From: Hypericum androsaemum
Lineage: Eukaryota > Streptophyta > Magnoliopsida > Malpighiales > Hypericaceae
NCBI GenBank assembly: GCA_963995505.1
Contig: OZ023182.1
Coordinates: forward strand, 1,441,001 to 1,505,000
Length of the DNA: 64,000 bases
Direction: 5' to 3'
The translations under genes were made by a program, and so were the position numbers. The notes under the pieces are model-generated. The model was not told where the DNA came from, did no database searches, and worked only from the letters and a program-made list of their open reading frames with translations. This document shows, one piece after another, positions 10,613 to 21,344 of the stretch. Within the stretch, counting starts at the first letter, position 1. Each line of letters opens with the position of its first letter.

Positions 10613-13299
10613 AAACGAATTTTTTTCAAGTCATTATATATGATTAAATAATAAATTCTGACCATCGATTGTGAGACTCTAGGAATATCTAGTGATTGCT
10701 TTTGAGCTGAAGACCATTAATCGAAGTCATCAGAGTTTTCATCACTAAAGGTTGAAAAGATCGGTTGATGCACGCCTAAATAATTTTGGTTACGAATCCT
10801 AGGCACTAAGCAGGCTTAACAATGACCTTTCATTAATTCGCCGACCAATCTATGTAGTGGCAAATTATATACGCCGTGAGGATATTATAATATTATTAAT
10901 AAATACATTGAATATCAGTGGACGTACTTTTAATTTTATGCACAGAAAGTCAAATAAACTAATACAGTAGGCCTGACCACATGTCCGTTCATAACGACAA
11001 ACCGATCGTGAAATTTGTTTGAAAAATATATCCAAAATTTTGAAAAATAGTTTGAAAAGACAATTTGCATTTAAATTAGCAATAAATCGTATTTGATTAA
11101 CCGTGAACCGAAAATTCGTGAATCGAGATTAAACCTTGAACCCAAAATTCTGATTAAGGTTCATCCTTTGTATAAACTGTGAATTGAATTGAACCGAAAC
11201 TCAGCCCATTGTGAAGCTTATACTGTAGGATATATACTTTATGTACAGCGTACAATATTATGCGTAGAAAGTCAACTTTCATGAATAATTAATTTTCGCC
11301 CCATCCCTTCGCCGGGCCATGTTATCTCAATATTATAATTACATCTAAATCTTGGCTTCACGCATAATCCAAAGTTCAAACAAATAATTATTTATAAGAA
11401 CCAGCTGAAAATTCCACACTCCCCGAGAAGATGGGTTGCTTGGTCAATTGGCAAGGTATCGGCTTAGAGGACTCGAGGCAGTATAGCCCAGAAAACTAAA
11501 AGGCCTACAAGTGAGATAGCATACGGACGGAAAATTATATTCAATTATTATACTTTTACTGATTAATAATTTAACGGAGGGTTGTATCGGATTCACTTTT
11601 TTTCCTAATTTTATTTAGAAATTAATGATATAAATATTGCTACTTAGTATAGAAAAATTACCATTAATTATTTTCACATGACGATGGCTTACGAGAGGTG
11701 TAATTAATTACCTATTTGAGAGCCAGTTACGCAGTGATCATTATTAATATGCACTTTGTAATAATGGTTCTGTAGAATATGGTCCCTTGATGATAATGCA
11801 CTGTATAAGAGTTCTAGTGCCTTCACTTTTGGCAGAGTGCTACCAAACATTCAACTTTCGGCTTTTAAGTTTAGAAGATTTTTTTTTCTCACCATTGCAA
11901 GTCGTTGCGGTAGTTGGTGTTGTTAAAGAATAAAAAACATTCCGTTGGGTGCATGCCTGTGCAAAATATATAAATGTTCAATCTAAAATCCAAGATTAAT
12001 TATAATAAGTAACTCTATAATGTATAACATGATCTCTAAAATATTGTCATGCCAAAAAATGAGGCAGCAGTCCAACATGAAAATTTAAGATGGTACAGTA
12101 TTTCATGTGTTAGAAAATGTATGTATCCAAATTGATTTTTTATTTATGACATTCTGATATCCGTTGTCATATTTATATACAATAACTAATTATAAAGTCA
12201 AACATTATCAGATCCTTTAATGAGCGCTACTCTCCTACCAATGTATTTTTTATTTACGAAATTTGAACTCAAGATTTTGCTCAAGTAAATTCAAGTTCTT
12301 CATTAATATCTACATGACAATTAGCAAATAGAGTTCTTTTCTTATTAAATGGGTCTACCAACGCTTCATTTTCCATTTAGGATTTTTCAATACCCGAAAT
12401 CAAATCCATCAAATTGAAATTTGCATATTCTATATCTCTGGTCCATGGAATGTGGGTTTACAAAACCAGAGTACATGAAAATCTCAACATGGCTACATCA
12501 ACGAACCCGTGTATAATTTGACTCGAGACGTGTCATGGCAATATCAATCATATTATATCGAATCCAAAACTTTAAAATTCTATATCGATAATTTTTTATT
12601 TATGAACAAACCTAAAGATTCCATAATCAATTTAGGAATCAAAACATTATGCGACCCTCAAACACATATACTGTTGTTAATTACATCATTTGAAGATCCA
12701 CGCCGGTTAATCCCAATCGGCGACAAGGAAACTGTTGTTAATTTCAGACAAGAACCAAGGTAGCATCATGCCCAAATCCTCCTCAATTAGGTTCGGTGGA
12801 ATCGAATGATTAACGAGGTGAAGGGACAAAAGAGACGAGGAGGAATCCATGTCTCTCGCCTTTCCCTTTCCTACGACACTCCACCACGCAAGGTTTGGCC
12901 TATGCCCTTTTCACCAATTTGGGTGTGTCGTCAAGTGGTAGCATGATAGCTTCAATGCACGTTCCGCCGTGTGCGTCCACCTTTTTTTTGAAAATTTTGT
13001 ATTTCGAGCCAAAGATTGTCGAATTTAGTAGCGATTTTCTCAATAATATTTTGTATATTCAAGTACTGTCGGACTCTTTTTAAAGGACGATTCTTTATCT
13101 TTTACATTCATAAAATATGAATTCAAAATTTTTTAAATAAATCAAAGTGTTTTAAACTTGAATCCAACTCCTATTCTCATGGGTATGTGCGTCAACCTTT
13201 AGTTCCGACTTCCTTGTTGATATTTAGGTACCTTTTTTTCTTCCAAACGAAATATAATAAAGACAAAAATTTACACACAAAATTAGCACATTTACCTTT
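10613..13299. other. intergenic, no gene seen
   Basis: AT-rich sequence without a convincing open frame, RNA gene or element border. Short frames around 12509-12763 and 12895-13083 have no recognisable similarity. Confidence 0.55.
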
Positions 13300-13720
13300 C
13301 TAATATCAAATTTGCAAACACAAATCAACTATTTTTTGGGATTCGACCAGAAAAAGTTGATTGTTGGGTTGGATTCTATTATACTAAGTATTATGTTTGT
13401 GTGATTGTGAATGTTCAATTATACATCAGAAGTTATTTACCAATGCAACAACAAATATCATAAAGTTACAAAAAAGATAACTTTGTCACTATTCTAGGGA
13501 AAAAAGATACAATTGCTGCCTGATATTTACTAAAATCTCATGATCATGTGTCTCCCAGGCATGAAGATCCACATCATCCTTTCTGATATTGATACGATTT
13601 TTTTAAGTAGAATGTTTTTGCATTAAATTCGATCTTAGACAGAATTCTCAATTTCATGCCTTACATTTCGACCTGACCACACAGAAAATAAATTGTTAAA
13701 TCCGATCCAATTTTTTTTGA
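13300..13720. repeat. 5' end of duplicated E2 unit, copy A
   Basis: Clearly similar to 37665-38080. Shared landmarks include TTTTGGGATTCGACCA, CATCAGAAGTTATTTACCAA, CTTTGTCACTATTCTA and ATTCTCAATTTCATGCCTT, in the same order. It lies upstream of the E2 gene at 17125, as its partner lies upstream of the gene at 39198, so both belong to one duplicated unit. Confidence 0.8.
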
Positions 13721-13859
13721 GTAGAATGTTTTTTTTAGTATTGGGCCTGGGCTAAGCTCGAAATGGGTTGTGTTTGGTACTTGGAGGCCTGGGCTCGGGC
13801 CTGAAGACTATTCTCGGAATGGGCTGTGTTTAGGGCTTAATCCAAAACGTAAACAGCTA

Positions 13860-14690
13860 GAGAGATCATAGTAGGAGGAGGAGAATTATGCAAAGTAAAA
13901 ATTGAAGAAAGCCAGACAGAGAAATTAGTGTGAAGATCATAATCAAAACAAGTGCCAAAAGGGCTGCAGAGCACGAGAGTGCGAACACTCGAATAGATTA
14001 TGGACAGTAGATTTCTTCTGCAAGTTACAAATACGACACAAAGAGGAAGGAGAGAGGTTCTTTCGGTGAAAGTTAAGAGTAGAGGAAAGCCGTTGCGAAT
14101 TTCACATCGGTAAAAACACGAGTGGAAGGCAAGTTTATAAGTGTAGAAAATCTATCAACCCACATCAGAATTCTCAACAGAAACCCGTTTCTTGCAGCAT
14201 GCCAGATAAAGTGGAGGATCCTAGGATGAGCTTTGATCTTCCAAAATTTGGCCCAAAAACCTGAGATAAGAGTGGAGTCAACCAGGTCAGAAGGCGTAGG
14301 TGAAACAGAGGGAAGAGATTTTAAAGCGTGGTAGCCCTTCTTAACGGAGAAAACCCCATCAGCGGAGGGGTGCCAAATAACCTTGTCAGCAGTGTTGGCC
14401 CTAGCAATTCTGATTTTGAAAATTTTAAATTTAAGCAATATATCAAAAGTCCCAAAAAAAGGTCACCTACAGCGCCAATAAAACAAAAGCCATCAAACTT
14501 ACACCACCTCAGTGACCAAGAACCTGAAATAACCAAAGTGGAAGGACCCCGAACGAACCAGAGAAACCAGTTCATGGGGGATTGATTAGGAACACCAAGA
14601 TCACCAATGTCGGTGGCTCCCGCTGTTCCAACGGGTACTCTGGTCAGTATCAGGCTGCGCATGGCCCCAATTAGCAATAACTTTCGATCC
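13860..14690 (-). mobile_element. LINE fragment (zf-RVT region)
   Basis: A minus-strand frame at 14438-14073 carries the zf-RVT signature of plant LINE ORF2: VIWHPSADGVFSVKKGYHAL followed by FWAKFWKIKAHPRILHFIWH. Upstream, 14677-14440 gives decayed reverse transcriptase-like sequence with frameshifts. A T-rich stretch near 13728 may mark its 3' end. It is inserted between the two conserved parts of E2 unit A and has no counterpart in unit B. Confidence 0.65.
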
Positions 14691-15224
14691 TTTACTTCCT
14701 CGCGAAGGACGTACCACTTATATCAATAACGAATGACGAAATGATCTAAATAGAGGAATGAATAATGTGGTTTCTGTTAAGGACTTGAATTTTTAAGAAG
14801 TCCCCAATTCGAATTTCATGAATAAAAATATATATAATTGAGAGAATTATCTTTGATATATAATTATAGTCGACTCTAAAGGTTTCAAAAATTTAAAAGA
14901 AGAAGGAAACTAGGGAAAAAAATTACAATTATTCCCGAATAAGTGTGATTTGGTGTCGCAATCGTTTTCTTTGAATGTAGTAAAATTGTATTAATTCAAA
15001 AAGATAATCATCAAAATAGTAAGTAATTAAACTTGTTATTTGTTGCACATGTTAATGTTCCTGAGCACTAGCGGGCCGGATTGAGTCCAGACTCTAATAG
15101 GCCAGTCCGGCCCGAGCGGGAAAAGATATTGTTGGTGGGCTATTCGCGTGCACAGAGGGGTAGATTGGGTATTGCTGCCAACCCTCGACTGCCACTTGTC
15201 AATTGAAACAGGACAGATTAAAAA

Positions 15225-15510
15225 TTAAATGCGCGAGATATTTGACAATCTATTTTTTATTCAATCTATTCAATAACTATATGCGCATGATAAATGCTCA
15301 TGGCATTAAAATTGTAATATTTGTCAATCTATTTTTTATTCAATCTTTTCAATAATTAAATGTGCGTGATAAATGCTCATGGAATTGAATTATTTCAAAA
15401 ATTATAATATTTGCCAATCTATTTTTTATTCAAACTATTCAATAATTAAATGCCCATGATAAGTGCTCATGCCATTAAATTATTTCAAAAATTAAAATTT
15501 TTGCCACTTG
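15225..15510. repeat. three tandem copies of a unit of about 90-100 bp
   Basis: Each copy contains CAATCTATTTTTTATTCAA, then TTCAATAATTAAATG, a CATGATAAATGCTCATG palindrome-like core, and an A/T-rich end. Copies are about 80-90% alike by eye. Confidence 0.7.
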
Positions 15511-15639
15511 TAATATTTTTTTATTCAATATCTCGATTGGTCACTTGAATTTAAAAAAAATAGGTCTAATTAATCAGATAATGTAATTATTGGATATGTA
15601 ATTTCTAATCTGGGATTAAATGGTCAAGCTGATATGTCA

Positions 15640-16205
15640 AAATGGCATGCACGGTCACGATAAAATGACATTCCCGGTTATGACTAATGGCATGCCAGGC
15701 TATGACTAAATGGCATGCCCAAATTACGGTAAAATGGCATGTCTGACATTGTCTAATGGCATGCCCGTCTATGACTAATGGCATGTTCGGTTAATATTTA
15801 ATAAAATTTATAATAAATTAATTAAATAATTAAATAAATGGCATGCCTGGCTATGACTAATGGCATGACCGGTTAATATTTAATAAAATATATAATAAAT
15901 AAATTAAATGACATGCCCGATTATGTCTAATGACATGCCCGGCTATGTTTAAATAGCATGTCCGAGTATGATTAATGATATGTCTAGTTATGTCCAAATG
16001 GCATGCCAAGTTATGACTAATGACATGCCCGGTTAATAATTAATAAAATTATAATAAATTAAATGTCGTGCCCGGTTATTTCTAAATGGCATGTCTGTTT
16101 ATGTGTAAATGGCATGTCTGGCTATGTCAAAATTCAAATAAATTAATTAAATGGCATGTCCGATTATTTCAAAATGACATACCCGATTATGATCAAATGA
16201 TAGGC
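15640..16205. repeat. degenerate minisatellite built on GGCATGCC
   Basis: About 25 degenerate units of 20-25 bp on the pattern ATGGCATGCCCGGCTATGAC, interspersed with AT-rich spacers such as TTAATATTTAATAAAAT. Many units carry the palindrome GGCATGCC or one-base variants. Confidence 0.75.
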
Positions 16206-17055
16206 CTTGCTAAGATAATATTTAAAAATATAAATGATAACAAATTAATTAGTTATTTAAATAATCTTAAAAAAAATTAGTTAATTAAATAATAAAAAAT
16301 CAAAGGCCATGTCCCTTTGGAAAGCGCGTGAGGTTATTTCCTCCCCCACCACCTAACCACGTGCGCCTCCCTTTAATGTAAAGGGTCACATGTTTTGACC
16401 ATCTTGCCTCTATTCCGGATGGCTCGGAATAGCCCATTCCGGGCTGAATCCAGCCCCGAGAACTAATCGCCTAAATAAACAAAAGATAATAACTCATCTA
16501 AGAATTAAGGCTAATTAGATATGGATAATCTTAAAATTAATCTATGAAAATCTTTTGAGAGAATCTTTCGTTTTATCCTAAGGCGTCTTGCCAACTCACA
16601 TGAAGAGAATATTTCAAGATGACCAATCTCCTTCTTTAATTTATTCATCTTCATCTTGATTTCGTTCGCGAACACGTATATCCTAATGATTTAGTTTTTA
16701 ATTTATAGTGGACCTTAAACAATCCATTGTAAAATTAATGGTAGATTAGCATTGACTGAACCTACCGATTGGGAAAGTAAATCACGCCATCATCTTTTTT
16801 GGTAGAAATATATGTCAAATATAACAACAAATAAATTCCTAATTCAAACCCAACAGCAGAATAAACGCAGACCTAATTAACCTAACAACCATACCTCTTA
16901 TAATAAGTTTTTTTTGAATAAGATAAATTTTTATTAATATCGCTCTATCTAAAAGGAAAATCCGTAATTTAGCAGCTGCCGGTCTCTTCAAAACGAAATA
17001 AGTAGAACCACAAGAGGAAAAAAAACCCTTCTTTACGACATCATCCCATAGTGCT

Positions 17056-17061
17056 TATAAA
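17056..17061 (+). promoter_or_regulatory. TATA box of E2 gene A
   Basis: TATAAA lies 64 bases before the ATG of the E2 gene. The matching position in the paralogue (39125-39130) reads TACAAA within otherwise similar promoter sequence. Functional use is inferred. Confidence 0.55.
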
Positions 17062-17124
17062 GGACTCTTCCACCTCCTCGCTAAATTAAAACCACCACAA
17101 ACCCTAGCTAGGTAGCCACCAACC

Positions 17125-18093
17125 ATGACTGAACCGTTCCCCACATTCGACGTCCTACCGACCTCCCCAACCGACCACAGCTATTACCGCGTCGTCCTAC
17201 CGGCCTGCCCAACCGACGTCACGAGCAGGGTCCACAAGAAGATCACCCAGGAGTGGAAGCTTCTGGAAAGCCATCTCCCAGACAGCATCCACGTGCGTGC
17301 ATACGAGGACCGGATCAACCTCCTCAGGGCGGCGATCGGGGGCGTCGCCGGGACGCCCTACCACGACGGCCTCTTCTTCTTCGACGTCGCGTTCCCGGCA
17401 GACTACCCACACTCCCCACCAAAGGTGCACTACCGGTCGTTCGGACTTGAAATAAACCCTCACCTCTATTCCTGCGGTCACGTGTGCCTGAGCCTGCTCA
17501 CTAACTGGCCCGTGAAGAAAGTGGAGATGTGGGACCCATCTCAGTCGACAGCCCTCCAGGTTCTCCTCTCTATCCAGGCGCTGGTCCTCAACGAACGGCC
17601 TTACTCCAACCAGCCCGCGTTCAAACGCGTGAAAGGGCTAAAGAAGTGGGAGCGGTTGGCCGACACCTACAACGAAAATGCTTTCTGCCTCTCGTGCAGG
17701 ACTATGCTCTACGTGATCTCGAAATCGCCCGCGGGGTTTGAGCCCCTCGTTGTCGGGCATTTCTTGGAGAGGGGCCGCCGTGTGCTGCTTGCCGCTAGGG
17801 CTTACGTCAGCGGCCGTGCTCAGGTGGGGCATGATGATCAGGTTAATCTTAGCTCGCATGGCCGGCGGGGTGCGAGTAAGAAGTTCGGGAAGGATATGGT
17901 GGAGTTGTACCCGCATATGGTTGCTTCGTTCCTGTCGCACGGAGTTGCAGTTGACGACCTTTTGGAGCTCGGAGTGGATGAGCTGGTTTCCAAACGGAAC
18001 GTCGTCGAAGGGAACGTCGTCAAGGGGATTAAGAAGGCCTGGAGCAAGTTCAAGCACATTTTAGGCCTGGATCCGCTAGGTTTTTATGTTTGA
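17125..18093 (+). CDS. ubiquitin-conjugating enzyme E2, PHO2/UBC24-like class, copy A
   Basis: Intronless gene of 322 codons. E2 enzymes accept ubiquitin on a cysteine as a thioester and pass it to a substrate, usually with an E3. The UBC fold spans about residues 35-165: EWKLLESHLP at the start, YHDGLFFFDVAFPADYPHSPP in the core, the catalytic stretch GHVCLSLL with Cys121, then WDPSQSTALQVLLSIQALVL. The C-terminal YNENAFCLSCRTMLY and later residues also resemble the tail of plant PHO2/UBC24 proteins, but the long N-terminal region of that family is absent. The residue that replaces the second Asn of the NPN form of the HPN motif is His (NPH, residues 111-113); the paralogue at 39198 keeps NPN. 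The ATG at 17125 fits the promoter spacing and matches the start of the paralogue. Activity of this copy is uncertain. Confidence 0.85.
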   Translation: MTEPFPTFDVLPTSPTDHSYYRVVLPACPTDVTSRVHKKITQEWKLLESHLPDSIHVRAYEDRINLLRAAIGGVAGTPYHDGLFFFDVAFPADYPHSPPKVHYRSFGLEINPHLYSCGHVCLSLLTNWPVKKVEMWDPSQSTALQVLLSIQALVLNERPYSNQPAFKRVKGLKKWERLADTYNENAFCLSCRTMLYVISKSPAGFEPLVVGHFLERGRRVLLAARAYVSGRAQVGHDDQVNLSSHGRRGASKKFGKDMVELYPHMVASFLSHGVAVDDLLELGVDELVSKRNVVEGNVVKGIKKAWSKFKHILGLDPLGFYV

Positions 18094-18797
18094 AGCTACA
18101 CGATACCCTAAAAGGCATAAACTAGAAAAATCATTTGCTAGTTTATTTTAAGGCACTTGGATGTTTAAATTAACACAAGTTATTTTAGAGGTGAATTCGC
18201 TAATAGTAATTTCTATGATTGTGACATTGAAATTCGATACATCCTAAAACTATACCCAATTGGTACTCAAACTGTGAGAGTTGTGCTTCGTGTTGGCGTG
18301 TATCTTTTTTACGTGTTTATTACGTTTTTAGGCTAATTCAACTCATCCGAGTAAAACTGGGTTTGTATTGTTGTTCTCGCTTGCCTAGTGTTTTCATAGG
18401 GAAGTGTGCCTCCCAAATAATCCCAAATTCATGGTATACTTATCTGGTTTTCTGCTGCGATTTCAAAGACATGTTGTTACAATTTTCATTCGTTTTGTCC
18501 TATTTTTATGGTGGACAACTCCACTAGACCTATTCCACCGCCATTTCATGTAATTTAACATAAATTATAAATATATAACAAATTTCCTTGGAAAGAAAAA
18601 CGATAATTGACTTTAAATAAGTTCAAATAAATTCCCGTTCAACGAGAACTTGATCGCTGTTTTTTCTGTTGTAGAAATGTAGTTTGTAGCTAGATTGGTG
18701 ATAGCTTGTAAAATATTTGAAGGTGATATGGTTAATTGGTTAGTTTTATACGGTAAGTAGAAATATTGTCGGGCCTCATGATTTTTTTCCCGGTATA
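18094..18797 (+). other. 3' flank of E2 gene A, conserved in unit B
   Basis: Downstream sequence is about 85-90% similar by eye to 40161-40838 (shared: GATACCCTAAAAGGCATAAAC, CCAAATAATCCCAAATTCAT, TTCATGTAATTTAACATAAA). It holds the 3' UTR. The similarity stops on both sides at a Mutator-like insertion. Confidence 0.7.
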
Positions 18798-18806
18798 TAG
18801 TGTATT

Positions 18807-19711
18807 GGCATAAGGATCAAATATCACTCTTTACTTGCTTAAAATTGGTACACTAAATACTTTGTACTTTTTAAAATAGAATAATTCACACCTTGCAAAT
18901 AATTTTATGATATTTCTAAAAAAAAGTATTTTTATGATAACCATTGACTCGTCCTTAACTCATGTGTCATACACATCAGCACAAATATACCAAGTCATCC
19001 TATAAATATAAAAATATGTCTATCTCTCCTCCCTTCTCTTTTTCCCAACCTCCGCCCTTCCCCTCCACTCCACGTCCTCTGTGCCACTCTTGTCCGACCT
19101 CACCCAACTCCAACCCCGCCCACCAAACGCGATCGTCGCCCCCTCCCTCCTCCCTCATGTGGTGAGTCTCAGTACTATTGCCTCTTGTCTAGCATATCTA
19201 TACGATTTTAGTTGTTATCTGCAAATTTTCTTTAGTCCACCTATTTGGTATTAAGGTCTGTTTTATTGGCGAGGGTCAGCGAGAGATGAAAACTTTGGAG
19301 TTGTATAAAACGGTAAGAATATATTGTTATCTCTGATTCTTAAAATACTGAAGGAAAAGAGCACGTGTGAAATGATGAATCGATTTCAACCTTTGAAAAA
19401 AAAGTGTATTGCTGGAATCGGAGATCAGTGGGACGGAGCAAAATAGCAACGACGGTAAGATGAGTTGGGTGAATGGAAAGGGAATATGATAAACTACTTA
19501 ATTTTTTTTTGTTTAACATTTTTATTTTTATTAGGTGGCATAGTTACGATGACATGTACATTATGACGTGTCAATGTCCACTGCAAAATCAGGTGTAAGG
19601 TGTGAATTGCCTCATCTTAAAAACTATAGGGTATTAAGTGGAGCAATTTAAATTACAAAGAGTTAATTGTATTTTTAAAAGAAGTAGAGGGTGTATCTTG
19701 ATCCTTATTCT
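18807..19711. mobile_element. Mutator-like element in E2 unit A
   Basis: 905 bp with imperfect terminal inverted repeats (left GGCATAAGGATCAAATATCA; right, inverted, AGAATAAGGATCAAGATACA). It is flanked by a 9-bp duplication with one mismatch: TAGTGTATT (18798-18806) and TATTGTATT (19712-19720). Nine bases is the Mutator hallmark. There is no transposase. The interior near 19020-19160 is C-rich and could be captured host sequence. Confidence 0.7.
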
Positions 19712-19790
19712 TATTGTATTTGATTTGCATGATAGGTTCATAAGTTTTGTGTGCACAAGTGAGATATATTCTTTGTCCTAATTAAAGTCT
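19712..19790. repeat. distal part of E2 unit A
   Basis: Matches 42256-42345 in unit B (CATGATAGGTTCA, TTTTGTGTGCACAA, TGAGATATATTCTTTGTCCT), which shows the two units were collinear before the insertions. Confidence 0.75.
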
Positions 19791-19911
19791 ATTATTCTTT
19801 TTTGGCGACTTTCCGATTTTCTCTTTTGGTGTTTTGGGGTTTTCTTAGGCTGCTTTTGAATGCTCGTAGTCGAGCCTTGGTTAGTTTTCTTTTGGCCTTA
19901 TCTTGATGTTG

Positions 19912-20765
19912 TGTTGGAGCATAAAATTAATTCGCTGATTTGATAAACCTATTTTGGTAAAAAAGTCGTAACTTTTGGCTCAAGTATCGGATTGACATGA
20001 TTCCAAAAGCCATGAAAAGAGAAGACAGAAATTTACAACTTTGTAGTTTATGACTTTTCCAAATCTGATATGAACCCTGCCAATGATGCGACGAGACCCG
20101 GCCACAAAGCATAAAATTCCAGATCGTTCTAGATCAATTCGTGATGGAGATCTCGACCCGACGGCATAAATGGTGATGATCTTCCGCTTGATAAGTCGAT
20201 GGTGAACTCTACGGAATTGCTCCGCTGTGTTCGAGAAGTTCCGTAGAACTAAAGGAGAGACTTGCTCACATTTTTTGTTCAAAATATTCTGTCTCTTCTC
20301 ATTGCATAAGCCTCTATAAATAAGCTCAATATTACAAAGAGATTCCTAATCAAACAACTCCTAAAAAGGAACAAAAATCTGGCTGAAAAGGAAAACTAAA
20401 AAGGAAACAATTCTCTGCCTTTTAGGAAGGCTACAAACTTGATTATCAAGCAATAATAAATCAAAAGTTGCTGGAATATAATTTTCTTATCAAAATTAAT
20501 GGCTGAAATAAACTTCCTAAATAGAATGCCCAAATCAGAGAGAATGAATCTTCAAGATCTTTGCTGCTAGAATTTCCTTCTTTAATATGAATGAATGCTC
20601 TCAATTTCGTGGTACTTCAACAATGGACTTCAATGAACTCACTTGAGTCCAGCTCTTCAATATAAGCTTGGAAATCAGCCCGTTAAATTGTAACTTGAAA
20701 CGCTTTGCACATACTCTCACAATTGGTTAGATTAATACTTTATAAGGCTGGTAGGATTCATATCA
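19912..20765 (-). repeat. gypsy-type LTR
   Basis: 854 bp, starting TGTTGGAGC and ending GATTCATATCA on the plus strand. The next bases (20766-20800) read, on the minus strand, GAGGACAAATCTCTTTCAAG and then GGGAGGGGAA. This is the usual 3' end of plant Ty3/gypsy polyproteins followed by a polypurine tract. The rest of the element is missing after about 20990, so this is a truncated 3' end. Confidence 0.65.
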
Positions 20766-21000
20766 TTCCCCTCCCCTTGAAAGAGATTTGTCCTCAAATC
20801 CTTGCATATATCATGTTTGTGCCAATTAAAAATCATGCTGGAAAAAAGTTAAATCTTCGAACGTCGTGATTGCACTTGATATCTTTCGCTCTAATAGAAT
20901 AGATACTTCGATGATAAACAATCAGAATTCATCTCCAAATCAAAAGTCAAAGATTTACTTTTTCGAATAATCTTTTCAACAATTTTCAAAGCATTCCACA
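20766..21000 (-). mobile_element. residual internal sequence of the gypsy element
   Basis: Polypurine tract and a short stretch of sequence upstream of the 3' LTR, without a readable protein. It is joined abruptly to the RNase H fragment that follows. Confidence 0.45.
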
Positions 21001-21002
21001 AG

Positions 21003-21341
21003 TTGATCAATGCCGATCCTCTAACATATTCAAACTTGTCAACTCCCAACATTTTCAGACTGTTAGTGCTAGCTAATGTAGACGCATCATGGATTAATGC
21101 AGATTTTTGTTCTGGTGTGGCTATAGGAGCTAGAGATCATTCATGCCATATTATTGGTGGTCATAACATATCATTGATGACGAGTTCTGTGTTGGAGGCT
21201 GAAATCAGCGCCGTTTCTTTGGCTATCGAACTCGTCAAAGAGAAGTTCAACGAGCAGGAGGTGCAAGTTCTCTCCGATTCCAAGCTTGCGGTGGACTTTA
21301 TCACTCCAACTCAAATCCGCACATCTCCCTTATATTATTAA
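21003..21341 (+). pseudogene. RNase H-like (RVT_3) fragment
   Basis: A plus-strand frame gives VDASWINADFCSGVAIGARD, then SSVLEAEISAVSLAIELVKE and VQVLSDSKLAVDFI. The D, E and D of an RNase H active site are visible in the usual order, but the last motif is absent. It resembles the RNase H domain attached to plant LINEs or LINE-derived host proteins. It has no start context and no downstream part, so it is a fragment. Confidence 0.6.
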
Positions 21342-21344
21342 ATT

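Larger units (their letters stand above)
15060..16470. repeat. repeat-rich block with GC-rich inverted ends
   Basis: A GC-rich left edge (GGGCCGGATTGAGTCC, 15075) is loosely the inverse of the right edge (GGGCTGAATCCAGCCCC, 16441). The interior holds two tandem arrays, listed separately. The block lies between the upstream part and the promoter of E2 unit A and is missing from unit B. It is probably a non-autonomous DNA element of unknown family. No clean target duplication was found. Confidence 0.45.

Noticed and set aside
11425..11500. tRNA-like stretch (GGTCAATTGGCAAGG)
   Set aside because: It cannot be folded into a cloverleaf with a matching acceptor stem, and no B box follows at the right distance.
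12920..12990. tRNA or SINE-like stretch (GTCAAGTGGTAGCATGATAG)
   Set aside because: No B box and no acceptor stem; likely chance similarity.
17197..18059. Antisense frames across E2 gene A, and likewise at 39228-40126 in gene B
   Set aside because: They overlap a clear E2 coding frame and have no features of their own.
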